A DNA stretch of 64,000 nucleotides, from assembly GCF_014651135.1 (NCBI RefSeq), contig NZ_BMWH01000019.1, positions 14,646 to 78,645 of the forward strand, written 5' to 3'. The notes beneath the pieces were generated by a model that ran no database searches, was not told where the DNA came from, and worked only from the letters and a program-made list of their open reading frames with translations. Numbering within the stretch: the first letter of the stretch is position 1; the number at the start of each line of letters is the position of its first letter. This document shows, piece by piece, positions 16,529-25,904 of this stretch. The translations under genes were made by a program, and so were the position numbers. Source of the stretch: Streptomyces echinoruber (GTDB lineage Bacteria > Actinomycetota > Actinomycetes > Streptomycetales > Streptomycetaceae).

Positions 16529-16597
16529 GGACGGTTCCCCTTCGTCTGCTCACCGTGATCTAGCCCCGTCCATGGTGCTTCAAACGTGATCCGGTCG

Positions 16598-16710
16598 CTG
16601 CCGGATGAGCTGCCGGATGCGTTTTCGATGAACTGCCGGGTGAATTGCCGGATGAGCTGTCGGATGAGCTGTCGGATGCGCCGTCGGTGAGCCGCCGGGT
16701 GCGCCGCCGG
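16598..16710. repeat. Degenerate 12-bp tandem repeats between treZ and the FHA gene
   Basis: About nine copies of a 12-bp unit (GCCGGATGAGCT and variants) fill the divergent intergenic region. The copies degrade towards the plus-strand gene. The region must also contain the promoters of treZ and of the FHA gene. Confidence 0.75.
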
Positions 16711-16832
16711 GCGCCCTGCCGGATCCCCGCCCGGTTTCTTCCCCGCGGCGCACGGCACCGGCTGTACGCGCGCGTGGCCGGTGTTCCCGGGTTTTCTGGA
16801 CACCCGCCGTCCGCTGACCGACAATCACCTGC

Positions 16833-17384
16833 GTGACGTCGTCCTTCGAGTTCCACACCTACCCCGCGCGGCTGTCGGACGCGGAGCGCGACAAGGCGCT
16901 GAGGGTGCTGCGGGACGGCGTGGCGGCGGGACGGCTGTCCCATGACACGTTCATCCGCCGCATGGAGCTGGCGCTGGCGGCCCGCCGCGCGGACGAGCTC
17001 GCCGCGCTCACCGCCGACCTGCGCACCGAGGGCCGCCTGGCACGCGCGGTGTTCGGCGCCGTGGAGGCGGTCTCCGGCTTCACCGTACGGCTGCGCCGCG
17101 CCTGGCAGGCCGAACGGCTGCCCAAGCTGCTGCTGCCCCACCCGGACACCGGCCACCCGCTGCGCATAGGCCGCGACCCCGCCAACGGGCTCAGGCTGAC
17201 CCACGAGACCGTCTCGCGGGTGCACGCCGAACTGAGCCGCCGCGGCGGCGTGTGGATCCTGCGCGATCTGGGCTCGACCAACGGCACCACCGTCAACGGG
17301 CGGCGCGTGGTCGGCGCGACCGTGGTGCGCGAGGGCGACCAGGTGGCCTTCGGGCAGGTGGCCTTCCGGCTCGCCTCCGGCTGA
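16833..17384 (+). CDS. DUF1707-FHA domain protein
   Basis: 183 residues from GTG 16833. There is no ribosome-binding site; a GACAAT hexamer 7 nt upstream suggests a leaderless transcript. Residues 8-60 are a DUF1707 domain (RLSDAERDKALRVLRDGVAAGRLS ... RMELALAARRADELAAL, only part shown here as motif). Residues about 105-178 are an FHA domain with the phosphothreonine-binding residues in IGRDPANGL, SRVHAEL and DLGSTNGTTVNG. FHA domains read Ser/Thr-kinase output, so this is probably a cytoplasmic adaptor of a PknB-type pathway. No kinase gene is nearby. Confidence 0.9.
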   Translation: MTSSFEFHTYPARLSDAERDKALRVLRDGVAAGRLSHDTFIRRMELALAARRADELAALTADLRTEGRLARAVFGAVEAVSGFTVRLRRAWQAERLPKLLLPHPDTGHPLRIGRDPANGLRLTHETVSRVHAELSRRGGVWILRDLGSTNGTTVNGRRVVGATVVREGDQVAFGQVAFRLASG

Positions 17385-17428
17385 ACGGCGGCCGCACGCG
17401 CCGTCTGAGCGGCGGCCGCACGCGGGGC
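17381..17428. repeat. 24-bp tandem duplication spanning the FHA-gene stop
   Basis: Two 24-bp units, 17381-17404 and 17405-17428, share CTGA-CGGCGGCCGCACGCG. The TGA of the first unit is the stop codon of the FHA gene. Confidence 0.8.
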
Positions 17429-17658
17429 GGGGATGACGTAGGCGGGACGGGGAGACGGGCGCGGACCGGGGACGACGCAGCCCGCCCTCACCTCTGGCCT
17501 GGGCCTTACCCAGTGAGATGGGTGAAGTGCCTTTCCATCCAACGGTGTTGACGTACCACCGAAGTCGTGACTGACTGTCGTAGACCGTGCACATAAGGTG
17601 AAGCTACGGCTCCGGATCGTGGAGGTGTGTCCTGCCGCCACTCCTCCGCTACCCGTCC

Positions 17659-19008
17659 GTGGACGAGCTGGGCGCCCGGGCGGCCGCGCTCGTCGCCCGC
17701 CACCCCGGCCGGGCCCGGCTGCGCCGGATCGGCACCTCCCGCGCGGGCACCCCGCTGTGGCTGCTGTCCGTCGGGCACGGCGGCCGCCAGGCCCTCGTCG
17801 TCGCCGGACCGCACGCCAACGAGCCCGTGGGCGGCGTGACCGCGCTGTGCCTGGCCGAACGGGTCCTGGCCGACCCGTCCCTCGGCGACGGCGCCGACAC
17901 CACCTGGAACCTGCTGCTGTGCCTCGACCCCGACGGCTCGCGCCGCAACGAGGGCTGGCTCGGCGGCCCGTACACCCTCGGCCGCTACTTCCGGAACTTC
18001 TTCCGGCCCGGCTTCCTGGAGCAGCCCGAGTGGCTGCCCGACGGCGCGGAGGCCGCCGCGCTGCCCGAGACCCGCGCCCTGCTCGCCCTCCAGGACGAAC
18101 TGCGGCCCTTCCTCCAGTGCTCCCTGCACGGCGTGGACGTCGGCGGCGGCTTCGTGGAGCTCACCCGCGACCTGCCGGGCCTGCCCGAACGCCTCGCGCA
18201 CACCGCGGCCCTCCTCGGCATCCCGCGCGAACTGGGCGCCTACGACGCGCTGTACTGGCCGGGCCTGGGACCGGCCGTGTACCGGATACCGCCGCCGCAC
18301 CGGGGCGACCTGGCCGCCGCCATCACCGAGGCCGCGGTGGAGTCGACGTGGGTCCACCCGCAGCGGCACGGCACCGTCACCGCCGTCGTCGAGGCGCCCA
18401 TGTGGGGCGTGGCGGCCGTGGAGGACGGCTCGGCGCCCGCGGACCGGGACGACCGGGACGCCGCGTTGCGCGCCGTCAGCCGCGCCCTGCGCCACGACAT
18501 GGGGCTGCTGGAGCACCTCCTGGCCGGTCTCCGGCCGCATCTGGCCGCCACGGCCGACACCGCCCGCCTCCTCGCGCCCGTCGGCGACTACCTGTTGGTC
18601 TGCCCCGGCCTCGCCGACGCCTGGGACCCCGGCACCGCGCGCGGCTCCGGACGGTCGCTGCCACCGCTGAGCAGCGGGCACCTCGCCGCGCTGCGCATCG
18701 CCGGACGGCGGCTGGCGCTGCGCACGGCCGGGCTGCTGCACCAGCTCGCGCGTGGCGCCGGCCACGACCCGGCCGGCGCCCTGCCCGACCTGGAGCGGCT
18801 CATCGACCTGTGGTGCGCCGACTACCGCGACGGCTGCCGGGCGCGCTGGATCCCGGTGGCGCGGCAGGCCGAGTACCAGGCGCGCGTGGTGCTCGCCGCG
18901 TTCGAACTCGCCGTACGGCACGCGCCCGCGCGCCCCGGTCCGAGTGCGTCCCGTTCGGGTGAGCCGGACTGGAGAGCCCGGGCCGCCGTGCCGATGCACC
19001 AGGAGTGA
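17659..19008 (+). CDS. M14-family zinc carboxypeptidase-like protein
   Basis: 449 residues if started at GTG 17659. The zinc site HxxE is in GPHANEPVGG and the third ligand His in CSLHGVDVGG; a catalytic Glu is likely in AVVEAPMWG. The reading frame stays open upstream, encoding LPPLLRYPS before VDEL, which matches the usual N-terminal extension of the family. A GGAGG at 17621-17625 sits 6 nt before CTG 17632, so translation may really start there (458 residues). No signal peptide is seen, so a cytoplasmic peptidase or amidase acting on small peptides is more likely than a secreted digestive enzyme. The C-terminal 60 residues are Arg/Ala-rich. Confidence 0.83.
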   Translation: MDELGARAAALVARHPGRARLRRIGTSRAGTPLWLLSVGHGGRQALVVAGPHANEPVGGVTALCLAERVLADPSLGDGADTTWNLLLCLDPDGSRRNEGWLGGPYTLGRYFRNFFRPGFLEQPEWLPDGAEAAALPETRALLALQDELRPFLQCSLHGVDVGGGFVELTRDLPGLPERLAHTAALLGIPRELGAYDALYWPGLGPAVYRIPPPHRGDLAAAITEAAVESTWVHPQRHGTVTAVVEAPMWGVAAVEDGSAPADRDDRDAALRAVSRALRHDMGLLEHLLAGLRPHLAATADTARLLAPVGDYLLVCPGLADAWDPGTARGSGRSLPPLSSGHLAALRIAGRRLALRTAGLLHQLARGAGHDPAGALPDLERLIDLWCADYRDGCRARWIPVARQAEYQARVVLAAFELAVRHAPARPGPSASRSGEPDWRARAAVPMHQE

Positions 19009-19062
19009 CACACACCAGGAACACCAGAAGCGCCAGAAGTACCAGAACCACCAGGGACATCG
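18996..19062. repeat. 9-bp periodic repeat spanning the carboxypeptidase stop
   Basis: About six degenerate 9-bp units (CACCAGGAA, CACCAGAAG, CGCCAGAAG and similar) run from the last codons of the M14 gene, across its TGA at 19006-19008, to just before the inhibitor gene. Confidence 0.75.
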
Positions 19063-19076
19063 AAAACACAGGGCAC

Positions 19077-19613
19077 ATGAGGCACCCGGTCGCGGCCGCG
19101 GTGCGCGGCGCGGCCCGGCGCGCGCTGGTGGCCGCCGCCGCCCTCCTCGCCGCGGGCACGGCCCCGGCCCAGGCCGCCGCCGCGCACACCGCCCCCGGCG
19201 ACTGGCTCTACCTCACCGTCACCCGCGCCGACACCCGGCCTCCCCTCGACCACGCCGGCACCCGGCCCCCCTTCGGCCACGGCGACGCCCGGTCCGCCCC
19301 CACCCGCGCCACCCTGCTGCTGTGCGACCCGCCGCAGGGTCACCGCCACGCGGCCGAGGCCTGCGCGCAGCTCGCCGCGGCCGGCGGGGACATCGCCCGC
19401 ATCCCGCACCGGGACATGTTCTGCTCCATGGTCTACGCCCCGGTGACCGTGCACGCGCGCGGCGAGTGGTCGGGCCGGCCCGTCGACTTCACCAGGACCT
19501 ACGCCAACCCGTGCGTCATGATCGCCCGGACCGGCGACGTCTTCCGCCTCGACGGCACCGAGCACGACCGCCGGGGCCAGGGCGCCGCGCGTCCCCCGCG
19601 TCTCCGGCCGTAG
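19077..19613 (+). CDS. Streptomyces subtilisin inhibitor-like (SSI) protein
   Basis: 178 residues from ATG 19077. A signal peptide ends near residue 34 (APAQAAAAH). The mature protein follows the SSI plan: first strand DWLYLTVTR, Cys pair LLLCDPPQG and ACAQLAAAGGD, and the reactive-site loop MFCSMVYAPVTV with P1 Met, as in classical SSI. The C-terminal half is GEWSGRPVDFTRTYANPCVM. SSIs are exported dimers that block subtilisin-like proteases. The loop between the first two strands is about 13 residues longer than usual and is an internal duplication (TRPPLDHAG, TRPPFGHGD). The C-terminus is also extended by an Arg-rich tail. It starts 68 nt after the carboxypeptidase stop. Confidence 0.9.
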   Translation: MRHPVAAAVRGAARRALVAAAALLAAGTAPAQAAAAHTAPGDWLYLTVTRADTRPPLDHAGTRPPFGHGDARSAPTRATLLLCDPPQGHRHAAEACAQLAAAGGDIARIPHRDMFCSMVYAPVTVHARGEWSGRPVDFTRTYANPCVMIARTGDVFRLDGTEHDRRGQGAARPPRLRP

Positions 19614-19743
19614 GGGTAGGGACGTCCCCGCGCGCGTGCCTCCGCCTCGCCCGGTCCCACGGACGCCGCCTGCGGCGACCTGCTGCGCGGGGCGTGGCCC
19701 GCACCGGGAGCGCACGGGCCGCGACCGGCACCGGCCGACCGCA

Positions 19744-19800
19744 CGCGGCCCGCGACGGCCGACCGCGCGCGGCCCGCGACGGCCGACCGCGCGCGGTCCG
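19744..19800. repeat. 24-bp tandem repeat between SSI and treY
   Basis: Two exact 24-bp units (19744-19767 and 19768-19791) are flanked by a partial copy on each side, in the convergent region between the SSI and treY genes. Nothing else was recognised in 19614-19850. Confidence 0.8.
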
Positions 19801-19845
19801 CTCCCGCCCCCGCGGCCGCGGCGGGTGCCTGATCGCGGCGCCCCG

Positions 19846-19921
19846 GGCCTTCCCGGCTCAGTCCTCCCGGCTCAGTCCTCGCCCACCCGTTCCGGCTCAG
19901 TCCTCGCTCACCCGTTCCAGC
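19846..19921. repeat. 25-bp tandem duplication spanning the treY stop (minus strand)
   Basis: Read on the minus strand, GGAACGGGTGAGCGAGGACTGAGCC encloses the last codons and TGA stop of treY, and it is followed by a near-identical second copy and truncated copies ending GGACTGAGCC. It is the same stop-spanning pattern as on the plus-strand genes. (Only the unit's first and last ten bases are diagnostic.). Confidence 0.8.
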
Positions 19922-22284
19922 AGGGCCACCGGCAGCGTCTCGAACAGTTCCGCCACGCGCACTTCCCCCGTGAACGCGCGGTCCGGCGCCAGCACGTCGG
20001 TCCAGCGCCCCGGCGGCAGCGGCAGGCGGGTGTCGCGCCAGCCGCCCGCCTCCGCGAGGCGCAGCGACAGGCGGGTGACGGCCGTGACGACCTCGCCGGA
20101 GCGGACGAAGGCCGTGCAGTGGGCGCCGGCCGGGCCCCGCGCGGCCAGCGGCTGGTACGTCGCCCGCGCGCCGAACACCTCGGGCCGCCGCCGGCGCAGC
20201 CGCAGCGCCGCCGCCGTCACCGCGCCCTTCTCACCGGGTTCCGGGGGCGGGAAGGGGACCGGGCGGCGGTTGTCGGGGTCCACCAGGGCCCGGTACTCGG
20301 CCTCGGTGCCCTGGTAGACGTCGGGGACGCCCGGCATGGTCAGGTGCAGCAGGGCCGTGCCGAGCACGTTGGCCCGCACGTACGGCTCCAGGCTCGCGCG
20401 GAAGGCGGTCACCCGGGCGCCGGGCGGTCCGCAGGGGCCGGCCGCGACGAAGCGGGCCACGGCCTCTTCGTAGGACGGGTTCTGCTCGGTCCAGCTGGTG
20501 TGCAGGCCCGCCTCGCGCACATGCTTCAGCAGGGCCTGCCGGACGCGGTCCTCGGGCGCCTCGCCGAGCCCGAACACCGTCTGCCAGGCCGCCCACGCCA
20601 ACTGGCCGTCGGGCCCGTCCCCGCTGTCGGGCCCGTCCCCGCCGTCGCGTACGGCCGCCGCCAGCACCTCGGCCCAGCGGTGCGGGCACTCGGTGAGCAC
20701 GGCCAGGGCCGCGCGCACGTCGGCGCTGCGCTTGGTGTCGTGGGTGGAGGCGACCGTGCCGGTGAGCGGCCAGTCGCGCTGCACGCGCGCGCAGTGGGCG
20801 TGGAACTCCTCCGGGGCGAGGGCCGGGCGCCCCGGGTTCCCGCCGACCTCGGTGGCCGACAGCAGCGGCACGTAGCGGTAGAACGCGGTGTCCTCGACCG
20901 ACTTGGCGCGCAGCGCGGACGCGGTCTGCGCGAACCGGGTGCGGAACTCCGTCTGTTCCGGCCCCTCGCCGCCGCGCCGCCCGAGCAGCAGGTCGCGCAC
21001 CACGTCGACCGCGCCCGCCTCCTCCGGCACCACGAACGCCCGCCGGGCCTGCGCGGCGGCCTCCTCGCTCACCACCGCGGCGACGTCCCCGGCGGCGTAG
21101 TACGGCCGGTACACCTCCAGGCGCACCAGGAGTTCCCGCAGGGCCGTGCGCAGCGCCCAGGGCGCGCGGTCGCGCAGCCCCGGGTCGGGCGAGGCGGCGC
21201 ACAGGCGGCTCACCACCCGGGTCAGCCGCTCCATCTCGGCCGCCAGCTCGTGGTCCAGGACGAGGTACGCCGCCCGCCGCGCCGTCGCCGCCCACTGCCC
21301 GCCCCCGTCCGCCCGCGGCGCCGCGAACCGCCGGTACGCGGCGAGCAGCTCCGCCGCCCCCTCCGGGTCCGTGAACAGCCCGTCCACGTGGCGCAGGGCG
21401 TCGTAGCCGGTGGTGCCGGCGACCGGCCAGGCGGCGGGCAGCCGCTCGCCGTCGGAGAGGATCTTCTCCACGACCGTCCAGCGCCCGCCCGTCGCCTCGT
21501 GCAGCCGCGCGAGGTACGCGCCGGGGTCGGCGAGCCCGTCGGGGTGGTCGACGCGCAGCCCGTCGATCACGCCCTCGTGCAGCAGCCGCAGGATCGTGGC
21601 GTGGGTGGCGTCGAACACCTCCGGATCCTCCACCCGCACCCCGATCAGCTCCGAGATGCTGAAGAACCGCCGGTAGTTCAGCTCGGTGCGGGCCAGCCGC
21701 CACCACACCGGGCGGTACCACTGCGCGTCCAGCACCTGCGGCAGCGGCAGCTCCCCGGTGCCCTCGCGCAGCGGGAAGACGTGGTCGTGGTAGCGCAGCA
21801 CGTCCCCGTCGACGCGCAGGTCGCCGAGCACGTCGCCGAGCGGGCCGCCGAGCACCGGCAGCAGCACCTGGCCGCCCTGCGCCTCCCAGTCGATGTCGAA
21901 CCAGCGCGCGTACGGCGACTTCGGGCCCTCCCGCAGCACCTCCCACAGGGCGCGGTTGTGCCGCGGGGAGGCCGCCATGTGGTTGGGCACGATGTCCACC
22001 ACCAGCCCCAGGCCGTGCTCCCGCGCGGTGCGCGCCAGCGCCCGCAGGCCCTCCTCGCCGCCCAGCTCCTCGCGCACGCGTGCGTGGTCGACGACGTCGT
22101 AGCCGTGCGCGGAGCCCGGCACGGCCTCCAGGACGGGGGACAGGTGCAGGTGGGAGACGCCCAGCGACGCCAGGTACGGCACGGCCGCCGCGGCGGCCGC
22201 GAACGGGAACGAGGGCTGCAGCTGCAGCCGGTAGGTGGCCGTGGGGGCCGTGGGGGCCTCCGGGGCGGGGGGCTCAGGTGTCAT
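19897..22284 (-). CDS. treY: Maltooligosyltrehalose synthase (TreY)
   Basis: 795 residues from ATG 22284. It is the large TreY-type GH13 member. The N-terminal barrel begins ATYRLQLQPSFPF with SHLHLSPVLEAVPGSAHGYDV. Catalytic motifs are DIVPNHMAAS, the nucleophile in GLRVDHPDGL, the acid/base in VVEKIL and the third Asp in STHDTKRSADVR. TreY rearranges the reducing-end alpha-1,4 bond of a maltodextrin to alpha,alpha-1,1, making maltooligosyl-trehalose for TreZ. It lies downstream of glgX on the same strand with a 235-bp repeat-rich gap. It is in the cytosolic glycogen-to-trehalose route, used in Streptomyces for spore and osmotic-stress trehalose. Confidence 0.96.
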   Translation of the reverse strand: MTPEPPAPEAPTAPTATYRLQLQPSFPFAAAAAAVPYLASLGVSHLHLSPVLEAVPGSAHGYDVVDHARVREELGGEEGLRALARTAREHGLGLVVDIVPNHMAASPRHNRALWEVLREGPKSPYARWFDIDWEAQGGQVLLPVLGGPLGDVLGDLRVDGDVLRYHDHVFPLREGTGELPLPQVLDAQWYRPVWWRLARTELNYRRFFSISELIGVRVEDPEVFDATHATILRLLHEGVIDGLRVDHPDGLADPGAYLARLHEATGGRWTVVEKILSDGERLPAAWPVAGTTGYDALRHVDGLFTDPEGAAELLAAYRRFAAPRADGGGQWAATARRAAYLVLDHELAAEMERLTRVVSRLCAASPDPGLRDRAPWALRTALRELLVRLEVYRPYYAAGDVAAVVSEEAAAQARRAFVVPEEAGAVDVVRDLLLGRRGGEGPEQTEFRTRFAQTASALRAKSVEDTAFYRYVPLLSATEVGGNPGRPALAPEEFHAHCARVQRDWPLTGTVASTHDTKRSADVRAALAVLTECPHRWAEVLAAAVRDGGDGPDSGDGPDGQLAWAAWQTVFGLGEAPEDRVRQALLKHVREAGLHTSWTEQNPSYEEAVARFVAAGPCGPPGARVTAFRASLEPYVRANVLGTALLHLTMPGVPDVYQGTEAEYRALVDPDNRRPVPFPPPEPGEKGAVTAAALRLRRRRPEVFGARATYQPLAARGPAGAHCTAFVRSGEVVTAVTRLSLRLAEAGGWRDTRLPLPPGRWTDVLAPDRAFTGEVRVAELFETLPVALLERVSED

Positions 22285-22319
22285 GGTGAGCTACGTACCC
22301 GCCTGGCGGTCTTTCGTGT

Positions 22320-22420
22320 CAGCGACTCCCCCACGCGCGGGCCCCCACGCGCGGGCCCCCGTGCGCGGCTCCCCACGCGCGGCCCCCTACGCGCCCCCAC
22401 GCGCCCTCCACGCACGGCCT
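22320..22420. repeat. Degenerate GCGCGGGCCCCCAC repeats between treY and glgX
   Basis: About six degenerate copies of a 14-17 bp unit built on CCCCCACGCGCGGG lie in the 235-bp gap between glgX and treY. The arms are self-complementary and could fold into hairpins that attenuate read-through into treY. Confidence 0.65.
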
Positions 22421-22519
22421 GGCGCGGATTCCGCCACGCGCGCGGGGGCCTTCCCCCGCGCCCCAGGGGCCTTCCCACCGCGCCTCGGAACCCCTGGAAC
22501 CCTCTCCGCTGGGTTGTGC

Positions 22520-24637
<2,118 letters not shown>

Positions 24638-24711
24638 GGATACGACTCTTCCAGGTGTCGGACGGCGCGGGGAGCGCCTGAACCTTGAGTCTCCCCAAAA
24701 GTGAGGGAACC

Positions 24712-24726
24712 ACGTATGACATACGT
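24712..24726. promoter_or_regulatory. Perfect palindrome between glgX and the divergent secreted-protein gene
   Basis: ACGTATG-A-CATACGT is a perfect inverted repeat with a 1-nt centre, AT-rich for this genome. It is 75 nt upstream of the glgX start and 94 nt upstream of the divergent GTG. Position and symmetry fit a repressor operator. The regulator is unknown. Confidence 0.6.
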
Positions 24727-24819
24727 CCCTCTTACCGGGCGACCAGTGCACACCTCGGTGTGCCGAACCTAGTGGGGCAAACGAATACTCCCGGGACTGA
24801 GGGGGAGTAGGGGGAAAAT

Positions 24820-25641
24820 GTGCGCACGATAGTGCACCGCCATCTGGGGAAGGTGGTGGCCGGTGCGGCCCTGGCGGTCGCCGGCACCGCCGTGATGGTG
24901 GGGATCACCCTGCCCGGTACGGCCGGGGCCGACGACACGGGAGGGGCGGCGGGCGGCGGTGCCGGCCGGGCCGCCCGGCAGGCGGCCGGGCAGGACGTGG
25001 CCGGGGCCGTCGCGCCGGGCGTCGTCGAGCGGGCGCCCGCGGAGGGCGACCGGGGCACCGGCAGCGATCCGCTGACCGACGACGAGATACGGCGGGCCGA
25101 GAAGATCGCCCTGAACCGGCAGATGCTCGCCTCCGGCGAGAACGTCGAGGGCGAGCGCGGGCCGCAGCGCCTCGGCGTCGAGCTCGCCGCGCCGGACGCG
25201 GCCGAACTGGACGACCCCGGCGCGCCGCGCCGCGCCGACGTGACGTTCTACGACTACAAGGAGGACCGGCTCGTCACCCGCACCGTCGATCTGGACAGCG
25301 GCAAGGTCGAGCACACCGGCACCCAGCGCGGTGTCCAGCCGCCGCTCAGCCGTGCCGAGACCGCCGAGGCCGCCCGGCTGCTGATCGCCGATCCGCTGGG
25401 CGCCGGCCTGCGCGCCGACTACCGGGACGCCACCGGCCGAACGCTCATCTCGCCGGACCAGCTCGAGCTGGACAGCATGATCTACAAGGCCGTGCCGGGG
25501 GCCCAGCCCGCCGTCCTCGACCGGTGCGGCGAGCACCGCTGCGTCCGGCTCTTCCCGAAGGTGCGCAACGGCCCGTGGATCGACGCCCGCGCCTTCGTGA
25601 TCGACCTCAGTGCCCGCAAGGTGGGCCGGCTGGCCCACTGA
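24820..25641 (+). CDS. Secreted N-domain partner of a split copper amine oxidase (proposed)
   Basis: 273 residues from GTG 24820, preceded by GTAGGGGGA. A signal peptide covers about 1-38. The region around residues 138-190 reads ADVTFYDYKEDRLVTRTVDL ... VQPPLSRAETAEAARLLIADP. This is the pattern of the N2/N3 accessory domains of copper amine oxidases: a strand pair carrying the substrate-channel wall, then a Pro-Pro-Leu helix. A later Cys pair (DRCGEHRCVRLF) may be disulfide-bonded. No catalytic residues are present. The next gene encodes a secreted protein with only the catalytic domain, so the two may form one enzyme. The family assignment is by pattern recognition, not by search. Confidence 0.7.
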   Translation: MRTIVHRHLGKVVAGAALAVAGTAVMVGITLPGTAGADDTGGAAGGGAGRAARQAAGQDVAGAVAPGVVERAPAEGDRGTGSDPLTDDEIRRAEKIALNRQMLASGENVEGERGPQRLGVELAAPDAAELDDPGAPRRADVTFYDYKEDRLVTRTVDLDSGKVEHTGTQRGVQPPLSRAETAEAARLLIADPLGAGLRADYRDATGRTLISPDQLELDSMIYKAVPGAQPAVLDRCGEHRCVRLFPKVRNGPWIDARAFVIDLSARKVGRLAH

Positions 25642-25779
25642 GGGGCGCGGGCGCGCCGGCCGTCCGGTTTTCCTGAGCCTTCCGGCTCACCCGGCCGTCC
25701 GGGGTTCCCTGGGCGCTTCGGCTCGCCCGGTCGCCGGTCTCCTGAGTCCCGGCCCGCCGGTCGGCCGTCACCTCTTCGC

Positions 25780-25850
25780 AGGCGCTTCCGCAGGCACTTC
25801 AGGCACTACCGCAGGCGCTTTCGCAGGTGCTTTCGCAGTGCGCGGGCCCT
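25780..25850. repeat. Degenerate 12-bp repeats between the two amine-oxidase genes
   Basis: Copies of GCAGGCGCTTTC and variants repeat about five times. They lie inside the 263-bp gap between the N-domain gene and the catalytic-domain gene. Confidence 0.6.
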
Positions 25851-25904
25851 GCTTCCGCGCAGGCATCCTTTCGGTCTTCCTTCCCGCACAGGAGTCAATA
25901 AGTC

